Origin: Trematomus loennbergii
Lineage: Eukaryota > Chordata > Actinopteri > Perciformes > Nototheniidae
Length of the DNA: 64,000 bases
Assembly: GCA_012861695.1 (NCBI GenBank)
Contig: JAAOOA010000066.1
Coordinates: forward strand, 2,864,919 to 2,928,918
Direction of reading: 5' to 3'
A program made the position numbers and the translations under genes. Position 1 is the first letter of the stretch. Each line of letters starts with the position of its first letter. The notes beneath the pieces were generated by a model, which was not told where the DNA came from, ran no database searches, and was given only the letters and a program-made list of their open reading frames with translations. Positions 1-12,800 of this stretch are shown piece after piece.

Positions 1-518
1 ATCTCAACAAATATCGACCCTAAATATAGTCTTTATTAAGAACGAGAAAAGTTTGAACATATATATCACTTATTGTAAAAATATAACAAATGTGCGAGGG
101 TGATGACGTCAAGAGCATCGTCCTATGTGCCGGGGCTGAGCCCCGGACAGCCCGGCCCAATTTAACCCCTGCGTGTAGTCAAAACACTTGCTAACTGAAC
201 ACTTCCTTTGCTGACATGGCGGATAATGTCATTTGCACCACAACTACAAAAGCAACTGAATGATTTGGCCTTTAGCTAAGAGGCTAACATGTCCTGCTCA
301 TTTAGCCTGGAATCATTGTATGTGTTGAGCATAAAATATGTACATTTTGTGATTGCAGCAAGACAAATGTTAGCCAAATACGGTAGCAGTATTCACTAGC
401 TGGACGTATGGACAGGTCAATCTTGTTCTGTTAGCTTTTGGCTAACAGAATACTCACTTGTAAAATATTTGGACAAGTTCACATCAGTTTATTTAATCTT
501 GTTTTTATCCATTTCCAG
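1..518. other. Non-coding, upstream of calpain relic; hAT-type end fragment
   Basis: No open frame of interest is seen. Around 130-155 there is a GC-rich palindrome (ccggggctgagccccgg) that resembles the subterminal part of the hAT element ending at 27712 (cggggctaaagccccgg), so this is probably a fragment of the same transposon family. The remainder is AT-rich and is either intron of the upstream calpain copy or intergenic. Confidence 0.35.
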
Positions 519-806
519 TGCAAAGAGGTGGATGCTGAGCAGCTGCAGAGGCTTCTGAATAAAATATCCTGAAAGGTTTATAATTTAAAATCATATAAGC
601 AGGTTTTATAAACAAAAACAAGAGTCTTGTTAATATACAGTGTATGGTCATTATCTAAAGTGAAATGGGCACTGCTATTGCAGAGTAAAGGCCAAAGTAA
701 CCATGCCTAATGAGGCTTTTTCATTTTTTTTCTTCTCTTCTTCTTTAGGATATTTGAAATCTGGAGGCTTTACCATTGATGCCTGTCGCAGCATGGTCGC
801 TCTGAT
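519..806 (+). pseudogene. Calpain relic: last-third exons 15 and 16 of an upstream tandem copy
   Basis: Two blocks match exons of the downstream calpain gene. Block 519-575 follows a tttccag acceptor and reads [14 protein letters not shown]; it matches exon 15 (29426-29483) but is 57 rather than 58 nt, so the frame breaks after LLN. Block 749-806 follows ctttag and reads [20 protein letters not shown], matching exon 16 (29616-29677). These exons encode the start of the penta-EF-hand domain. Similarity stops abruptly at about 806, before the position of the expected splice donor, and the equivalents of exons 17-21 are not found before the next calpain start at 3060. I infer a tandemly duplicated calpain whose 3' end was lost. 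The rest of that copy would lie left of the window. Confidence 0.75.
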
Positions 807-1010
807 CTTTCGCAATGATGCTCTCAATTTGTCTTGCGTTATACATCCTGCGTGCGCTTTCGCCCCTCCCTAAAAGCCCTCTCGGCCAGGTTGTGTTGTG
901 ACTTGCAGTCTGTTTAATAAATCCATATGAACCTGCCATCAGGCCCCGGGGCCCCCTATTTAAACAACAAATCAAAGTAATTTATAGCCTCGGCAGGCTC
1001 TGTGAATAGA

Positions 1011-3059
<2,049 letters not shown>

Positions 3060-6000
3060 ATGCCTTCGCCAGGTGTGTGTGTGAACATCATCAACGCCCG
3101 TCACCTGAAAGATGATAATGGGATCGTCACTAACCCTCAGAAGTTTCTGGACCAAGACTTTGAGCAGCTGAAACAGTACTGTATGATTAAACGGGTAAAG
3201 TACATCGACGGCATGTTCCCCCCTGACGTGAGGTCCATCGGGCCTGGGGTACTGACCCCTTCTGAGCTGAAGCGAGTGGTGTGGCTGAGACCATATGTGA
3301 GTGTTTCAGTGTTCAATTTCAAATCACATGTTTCTTTTGCTACTTCAACTCTGTTGATCTGTCACTTGTTTAATGTTGATCCTTGTTAATGTTGGGATGG
3401 AAGGAACACTTAACTTGTGTTAGCTCCAACCCACTCTCTTCAGTCTGCGTACAAATGACTTTACACATTGGAAATGCGTGCAATAGATATACGCAGAAGT
3501 CCGATTTTGCGTGCATATGATACGCTAACCATTCCCATTGAGTTCTGAGGCCGAGTTTTGCGTGCATATGATACGCCACGTTTTGTCCGGTCGGGTCTTG
3601 GTAGACCGGAAGTGTGTGGTTCATAAAAACATGTTCTTACTCAATACCAAGCCACGATTATTGTTTTTATTTTAAATCGTATAATGTCTGACTTTTTTTG
3701 CCGTCTGTGAGGAAATATATGGGGCTCAGAGCCTCAGAATACTGAAATCTGTATTTAAAAAACAAACAAATTCCTTCTAATTTGTTATTCTTTTCTAAAT
3801 AACACACTGTTATTTACTCAACAATAACACACAATTATCCTTGTTTTTATTTATTCGTTTAATTCTATAATCTCTGGCTTTTTAGCTGTTCCTCAGGAAC
3901 TAAAATTCAAAATAAAGTCACCGGAAACAGACGTAGGCCTATAAGGGACATTTCGAGCATCATTGCGATACACACCACACACCCACTGAACTGATTACCC
4001 AAGATCCTCAGCTAGAAGCTCGGTGATTGGATTGTTTAGCTGCAATGCACGTTGGGATATGGTGTTAATGCGATATGAAATCCGAAAAACATTTAAAAAT
4101 AAGAAAATAATACTTCATTCTGAGTTGCTTGCTTTTCTCTTTGGCAGTCATCACATAACGGCATTGTAATACACAGTTCGGCTGCATTAAATATTACATA
4201 TCTGCCGTAGTTCTTTATTTATAGAGCCCTGATGAGAAGACTTCTGGACAAACTGGAAGAACTGCCACCGAAACTGAAAACGTGAAGTGGATCATAAATA
4301 TATCAGCAATCTTCAATTTCTCTTCACACAATACGTCTCCTTGCAGTATCAATAGTCATTCGGCTGACTTTTATATTTGATCCAATTGGTAGATAGTTTA
4401 TATTTACACCATAACGGTGCACAGCTGATAGAAAAGGACTTGTCGTTTTTAAACTTACTGATTTTCTTTGAATATAAGAATGTAAATACTGAGTTGAGAG
4501 AATAGTCTTCTTTTAAATAAGAAAAAAGCTTTGGGGGTATCTACAGATAAATATTAAGCCTGACAAAGTACTTAACGTCTAATATATTGCTTTCCTGCAA
4601 TGTTAACTATGTTGAAGCACTTATTTTAACTGATATTATACATATTAGTTATACTCTTATGTATGTAGATAGTATACGAAATGTGCAGAATATGACAGTT
4701 TAATGTGGAGGTATACACACATATTGATAGATGTCTTGTAATGCACTGTTGAGGAACCTGTGACCCAAGTTTTTCATTCATTGCATAACTACACCGTAGT
4801 TGTGTATATGATATGTCAATAAACCTTTGAAAATCTTGAAATCTTGAAAGGGATGTGCAAAATAGTCATTATATACAGTTTTAATTAACTATTAGTGGAG
4901 AATAACGAGTAATGAATACACTTTATAGGGATCTGCAGATAAATGTTTAGTCTTCTCAAGCACCCACTATCAAATATCTCGCCTGATTGTTTGCACTTGA
5001 CAATCACCTTCCCTGAATTTTACTCAGGTGTAACTAAAGTCTGATTTAAGGGTTGTTTATATTTCACATTGTTACGTTCCTTACTGGGCTAGGGGAACCA
5101 GAGGGAAGTAACAACATATAAAATGACCGGGCGAGAGACAAAGGAGAGGAAACTGTATACGGAAGCCACAAAGTGAGGTTTTAATGGACCAAAAGAAAAA
5201 GGGCTCACCAGCCAACTTGCAAAGCAAACTAAGATACACATATATACAGGTCCCACACAGCGACATAGACACCATGCTGCAGCCCGAGGAGAAGGAGAGA
5301 CCGACTGCAGCTTTTCTCAAGTCCTTTATGGAGGCCCTGATTGGTGATCAGGAGCACCTGGAGGAGAAGCTGCACCTGGAGACAATATAGAGGGAGAGAG
5401 AGAAAGAAAGACACACACACAAACACCAGCACCCACTACGGCACGTAACACACATCATTAATCAGAATCTGCAAAGTAACTAAAATAAATGTAGTGGAGT
5501 AAAAATACCAGGTTAACCTCTGAATTGTAGTGGAGTAGAATGACAAAGTAACAATGAGCTATCATGTGGGTATATCTTAATGCTGCCCATTATGGACACG
5601 AGCAATTTTCCCCCATTTATTAATTATATGTTTTAAATTTGTACACACCAATTTGTTTCCTATCCCCTAAACCTCCAGGGCTGTACACAGTTTAATACTG
5701 GCAACTTCTAATTCTGGGAAAAACAAAAACGTCTTTTAAAACTACAATTCCCAGTAGAGACGTGCCATAGAACATGTTGCGAAACACAATAGCCAGCATG
5801 TGTAGTTCTGGGTGGGGGGGGGGTGGCATTCGAGTCCAGTTTTGGATAGTCTGCCGTGGTTTCGTTCGATTTCAAAGAGCTGTTTGACGCTCGGCGTAAC
5901 CTTGGCGCACTGCCACTCCAACATCCAATCCCAGAGCTTGAAGATTAATCACAGGGTTTGTCAAGCAATGGGACTGTAGTTCCAAACGATAGCTGAGGAT

Positions 6001-6865
6001 TATGGGTAGTGTAGTGTCTTCGGCCATCCTAAACTCTGAAATATTTTTCGGATTTCATATCGCATTAACACCATATCCCAACGTGCATTAAACATCCAGT
6101 CACCGAGCTTCAAGCTGAGGATCTTGGGTAATCAGTTCAGTGGGTGTGTGGTGTGTATCGCAATGATGCTCGAAATGTCCCTTATAGGCCTACGTCTGTT
6201 TCCGGTGACTTTATTTTGAAATTCAGTTCCTGAGGAACGGCTAAAAAGCCCAAGATTATAGAATTAAACGAATAAATAAAAACAAGGATAATTGTGTGTT
6301 ATTGTTGAGTAAATAACAGTGTGTTATTTAGAAAAGAATAACAAATTAGATGGAAAAAAAGGTTTAAGAAAATACAGATTTCAGTATTCTGAGGCTCTGA
6401 GCCCCATTTATTTTCCTCACAGACGGCAAAAAAAGTCAGACATTATACGATTTAAAATAAAAACAATAATCGTGGCTTGGTATTGAGTAAGAACATGTTT
6501 TTATGAACCACACAGCTTCCGGTCTACCAAGACCCGACCGGACAAAAAGAAGTGGTGCAGGCACGAAACGTGGCATATCATATGCACGCAAAACTCGGCC
6601 TCAGAACTCAATGGGAATGGTTAGCGTATCATATGCACGCAAAATCGGACTTCTGCGTATCTATTGCACGCATTTCCAATGTGTAAAGTCGTGTCATTTG
6701 TACGCAGACTGAAGAGAGTCGGTTGGTTAGCTATTGTGCTAGTGGTTTTCTGACAAGCTAAGACTTAACAACTATTGTCAATTCCTCTCTTTCAGAAAAT
6801 GGTTCTCAATCCTTGTTTTGAAGTTGATGGGGTCTCCAGGTTTGACTTTGGTCAAGGCATGCTTG
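3060..6865 (+). CDS. Calpain exons 1-2: N-terminal region and start of protease core
   Basis: Exon 1 (3060-3296, 79 codons) starts at ATG after a ctgaacag acceptor-like site and ends in WLRPY before gtgagt. It carries the pattern [17 protein letters not shown], the usual calpain start of the mature enzyme. Exon 2 (6796-6865) is 70 nt, the standard length for calpain exon 2, and reads [20 protein letters not shown] before GML, directly before the catalytic Cys. Intron 1 (3297-6795) contains the large fold-back repeat. The ATG was chosen because it is the first in frame and gives the expected protein length. Confidence 0.88.
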
Positions 6866-9800
6866 GTATGGCAATTGATTGATTTATAACAATCCATAAA
6901 TGTTTTTCCAGCAATGTAATTGTGTGATGCAAGTGCAGACAATTGACAGGAAACAGAATAAAGTAGGGCGGTGGAAAATGTGTACCAGTATGTTGAAGCC
7001 CTCTTGGTTGTTAGTACTCTCAATAGTCACTTTGTTTCCCTCTCAGGAAACTGCTGGTTTCTTGCATCAATCGGAGCTCTGACGTTCCAGCCCTCCATCC
7101 TTAAGCAGGTCGTTCCTCTTGAACAGAGATTTGACGAGGAGTACTGCGGGATATTCCACTTCAGGGTAAACCAACCATCTTGGCAGCAATTCTGCTAAAA
7201 TGGTTCACATCTCATATTGCTATTACATTCTTTATTTCATCTCCTTTCACAACTACTCAGTTCTGGAGGTTTGGAAGATGGGTTGATGTTGTTATTGATG
7301 ACAAACTACCAACTATTGATGGCAGACTGGTCTTTGTTCACTCCAAAGACCCAACTGAGTTCTGGCCTGCTTTGATGGAGAAAGCCTATGCCAAGTATGA
7401 AAAAAAAAAAAAATGTCTTGAGATTTTTGTTGTTTTGTATCGGTGTAATTCATTTTACACCAACTTCTGTCAGAGTGTGCGGTTCCTACTCGGACATGGA
7501 TGCCGGAACTACTGCCGAGGCTTAGTGGACTTCACCGGTGGAGTTCACATGTGTATTGATCTGACAGAACCTCCCCCAACTCTGTGGGAGTTGATGGGCA
7601 GAGCTGGCCAATCCAAGTCACTGATGGGCTGTGGTACACCTCAGGGGGTAAGTATGAATATACCACAAGTAACACCGACTAGCTCATTTTGCTTTTAAGA
7701 GCTGAAACCCCAATTCAGCATCTTAAGGCTACAATTATATTAGCCAAGTACATGGTTAGTTTGCCAAAGTTAGAAAGATCATTTCAGTATCTTTTTGGCT
7801 TCTAACGTTTATTTGTCAAATCAAATCAAATCAAATCAAGGTTTATTTATAGAGCACATTTAAAAGCGATTTTTGGTCGGGCCAAAGTGCTGTACATGTA
7901 ATAACTACAATCACGTAAAAACACATTTCTATAAGCACAATAAAAGACAATAAATTACAACAGATATTTAAAAAGAAAACACAGGGAAAAGTCAGGTGTC
8001 ATGCTCCACTCTGACTAAAAGGCCAGGGAGAAGAAGTGTGTCTTAAGAGTAGATTTAAAAAACCCTAGGGTCTGGGCCGACCTCACATGGAGGGGCAGAG
8101 TGTTCCAGAGCCTCGGGCCAGCTGCTGCGAAGGCTCGGTGCCCTCGGGTTTTGAGCCTGGTCTTGGGCACTATCAGCAACAGCTGGTCAGCAGACCTTAA
8201 AGCTCTTGTTGGGGTGTAGCGCTGGAGGAGTTCAGCTATATAGGCCGGAGCCAGCCCATTTAGTGCTTTAAAAACAAATAAAAGGAGTTTAAAATCAATT
8301 CGGAACCGAATTGGAAGCCAGTGCAGTGAGGCCAGAATTGGGGTGATGTGGTCACGCTTTTTGTGGCCAGTGAGTAGACGTGCAGCTGCGTTCTGGACTA
8401 GCTGCAGGCGTTTAATTGACGCCTGGTCCATACCCACGTACAGAGCGTTGCAGTAGTCCAATCTCGAGGTAACAAAGGCATTAATAACCCTTTCCAGGTC
8501 CTCAAATGGTAAAAACGACTTAGTCTTGGCCAATAGTCGTATTTTAAAAAAGCAGGTTTTGACTACGCTGCTGACCTGCTTATCGAATTTAAAAGCGCCA
8601 TTGAAGGTCACTCCAAGGTTCGTGACAGAGGGGAGGATATTATTTTTGAGGGAGCCCAGAATATCAACCTGGGAGGCTAGAGGTTGGGGTCCAAAAAAGA
8701 TAACCTCAGTCTTGCTCTCATTGAGGTTGAGGAAATGTTGGCTCAGCCAGGATTTGATCTCTGCTAAGCAGTCCATCAATAGCTGTAATGAGTTAACATT
8801 TGAATTGAGTGGCAGATAGATCTGTACATCGTCGGCGTAGCAGTGGAAGGGGGTGTTGTGTTTTGTGAGAATTGAACCTAGGGGCAGTATGCACAGTAGA
8901 AAAAGGATGGGGCCCAAAATCGAGCCTTGGGGAACCCCACAGGTAAGAGGGGCTATGGCTGAGGACAAGGCACCTAGCTGCACTGAGAAGCTACGGTCTG
9001 TCAGGTAGGACCTGAACCATGCAAGGGCAGAGCCTGTGATGCCAGCGGACTGTTCAAGCCGTGACAACAGGATGCTATGGTCCACAGTGTCGAAGGCAGC
9101 TGTCAGGTCTAACAGCACCAAGACAGCTGGGCTACCTGAGTCGGCGGCTAGGAGCAGATCATTAACAACTCTTAAAAGGGCTGTTTCAGTGCTGTGCATG
9201 GGTTTGAAGCCAGACTGAAACTTTTCATGGATTCCATGCGTGGTTAAAAAAGACTGCAGCTGGGCATAGACTACTCGCTATTTGTCATAGCAGAAACAAA
9301 AAGCACTACGATGGCATGGTACAATTCACTTTACGTTTTGTCGATAACTCCCTGTTCATACATGTACATGGATGAAAGACTGCCAAGAAGAACATTAGTA
9401 TATTTAAGCTATATTTTAATTCCATTTGATACTTATGAAGGGACGGATTTTTCCAAATCCTCTACTCGATCTATTAAGATTAAACTATTCAAACAAAACT
9501 GATCATGGTCTTCAATGGCCACCCAGTTCTCTCCGTTATAACTTGAATAACCTATTCTGCGGCTATAAAGACAAAAATGACATATGGTATACTCAGGTAA
9601 TGAAATCTTTATTGTAAGGTAAGGAACACACTGCTTTTGATTATCTATGTTTGAATGAGTTGTAAACCAGGTTAGTATGCTAGTGAGTTAGTAAGCAGTA
9701 TGCATGGCATCTGGGCACTGGCACAACCAGTGTACATATATTATTGGTCAAAAGAGAAAGACAAACTAATGTTCCAATGTCCTTTGCTTATAATATTTCT

Positions 9801-12800
9801 CTCAAATCCCTGCCATTGTAGTATTTTGGATGATTAAAAAGGTTGTTAATCTTTTTCTTTCAAACTAGTAGCTCCATAGAATCTACCTATTCTATGGTCT
9901 CTTAAAGGGGACCTATCATGCAAAATGCACTTTTTGATGTCTTTTATACATAAATATGTGTCCCCGGTGTGTCAGGGAACTCACGCAGCGTCAGAAAATA
10001 AAACCCTCTCTCTTTTCCTCCGTACCCAAATCTCTAAAAACGGGGGTACAACGGAGCTGATCCAGATTTGCGTCCGATATGACGTAATATCAGAAATGTG
10101 GACCCACAGCACTATCAGAAAGTTGCTATCAGAAACAATGCCCGACTGTTTTGGACGTAATACTGTATGGTCGGTGTTTACATTAGCATCGCTAACACTC
10201 AGAGCTAACCTGTACTGGTGAGCATGTGTGTGAAGAAGCTGAATATAAAAAGGAACTAACCTTGTGGTATAACCGGCAAGAGAGAAAGCCTTTGAGCTCC
10301 ATACTGTTTCAGAAATAATCCTTGATAATCCATGATATGGCGTTTCATCACGGCAGTATTTAGTTTAGACAGTAGCTGCCGGGTCCCACATGAGCTCAGC
10401 CCCCTCCTTTTTTTATTTATTTATTTTTTTATTTTTTTTTTTTAAACCTTGTGTTGTGTTCAAAAGCTGTTACCGTTCATGGTGTTCGCGGGTCAATTTA
10501 GACCCATGATTTATCTCAGTCCAAAACACACAAAAAATGACTATCATCCAATATTGTTTTAACTACATCATAACTAACTTATAATGCATTCATAACCGTA
10601 CAATCCTGTTGTAAATGAATGTTTTGGCCCAAAACGCATTACACCACATATTGCACACGTGCATATGTGTGTTCAGGTTCAAGTGTTAGTGTACATATTC
10701 TTTGAGAAAGGTCGAGTTCCCGTGGGGGGAGTGGGGCAGAGGGAGGGGAGACCAGGTGCATGTTGCGAAAAATTATTGTTACAGTTGATGAAGGGGGTGG
10801 GGCTGGGGTGTCTAAAGTCAAAGATGAATCTTGATTGGGCCAAATTTGACCTCGAGTCACCCAAAACAATTCTGCTGGGTCTCCCCAGACCCGAACACCA
10901 AATGATACACTTTTCTTTTTAGAGACCTTCAGACGTTTTGTAGTGTTTATATATATTTATATAACTGTTGTGGAGGATATCATGAAGCCTTGTTCTGATA
11001 CAAAAAACTAGAGCGTAGTTATTTTAATTTTAACTTGAAACGGGTCACGGGAGACCCAAACACAACATAAGGGTTAAAAAGCTTTATACCCAAAATCAGC
11101 ACTTTTGAAACAGGAAGTGAAATAGAGGGATATGAGGCATGGCTAGAATGGGTGATCTGTTTGGTATTTGAGCAAAACACTTCATAGACATGTTTTTTGT
11201 ATTTTTTGTTTATGATCGTTTAGACAAAAGGCTGTTCACTCCATGGTAGAGCTCAAGGCTACAATCATGTATTGACATTTGATTTATTAGATAAGACAGG
11301 GGTTCCCAAACTTTTCAGCTCGCGACCCCCACTTTGGGAACCCCTGAGATAAGAGATAGCTTGCCAGAATGGGTGCAGTCTAATGATACATTACAGCGGT
11401 AAATATTGTTGATGAGGCTGCCACTCAAGTTAAGGCGAGACACCCAGGTGAATAGGGTATTTTTTTTAACTTAAAGATATCAGATAGAAATTTCTCCAGT
11501 TAATTACTTACAATAAGGCAATGTTTTTTGTATTACAAGTTTTCTGAAATAGCATGTTTAAATATGCAAATGAGACATTATCTCATTAGATATGCGCATA
11601 TTTGAACACATTTCAGGAATCGAAATCTGAACCTTGGATAAAGCCAGGTTCAAAATTCTCGTTTCATTTTGTAGTCATATTAGTATCTAAGGCTTTTACA
11701 GAAGGGATTTTGGATATCTCTTTTTGTCATTCCATAAATCAGAAAAACTGTCAATAGCCCTAAAATATCAATTTTCGCCATGTTTTTAGGTATACAATGT
11801 TATATAATTCAGGCTATGAATGATATATGAACAAACCTTTCTGTAAAAGCCTTCATAATATTGATAGAAATATAACTGGAAGGTTTGGTGTATCTACGTG
11901 CTACTGAAGTGGACATTTCGAGAAAAAACTCATTTTGAGAAAACAACCTTTAAAGAATGCAGTGTGGCGCTAGCTAAACCCTCCTGTTCTTTGGATGACA
12001 GCTTGCGCATCGACGCACTCCGTGAAGGTATTTCATGTTCGGGGTTATTTGTTTTTTGTATAACCTTGCTTCGTGCAAGTGACAATTGTTGTCGTCTTCT
12101 CTGTGAACGTTTTTTTCGCCGTTCTTTTGCCATTTTGAGATTAACATTTTCTTAACTACTTTTCATGAAACTTTTTGGAAGGGTGAGGCATGTACCAAGG
12201 AAGAACCAAAACCATTTTAGAGCGGGCAATGAACCCATTATTATTCACTTATGGAAACGGCCTCATAGTCTATTTGCCAGCTCATAGAGTCCTATTATGA
12301 ACCCGGAGATGTTGAGTACCCCAACATTTGATGATAGAAACGTATAGTACAGGTTCCAGCACATATCAAACTGCCGTGCAATTTGCACAATGGCATGAGT
12401 TGCATTAATTAGCATAGGTAGGCAATAGTGTAAAAAATGGCTTTGCGCATCTGGACAATTTGAGTGGTTATTGAGGATGCTGAATACATTTCTGTCATTT
12501 TCAGGATAAAAAATGGCAATTTACCAGAAAGCCATATTTGTACTCCCGGTGTGGTGTATTTGATACATTTTGGGTCGATTTAAAGTTTTAGGGGATTCAA
12601 ACGGCCATTTGATCCTAGGGGCCGTAGTTGGAGAGGACGTCTGGGTCTAGGTAGGGTTTTTTGAGAAGGGGTCAAATGACGGCAGTTTTAAGAGCAGATG
12701 GAACATGACCAGCCTGGAGGGAGCAGTCGATGACTTGGGTGATCAGGGGACTTATAGCATGGATGTTGGATTCTACCAGGGCTGTGGGTAGAGCAGGGTT

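Noticed and set aside
5184..5390. A 68-codon frame that could be a small protein
   Set aside because: It lies inside a solo-LTR-like insert; no recognisable domain or splice context.
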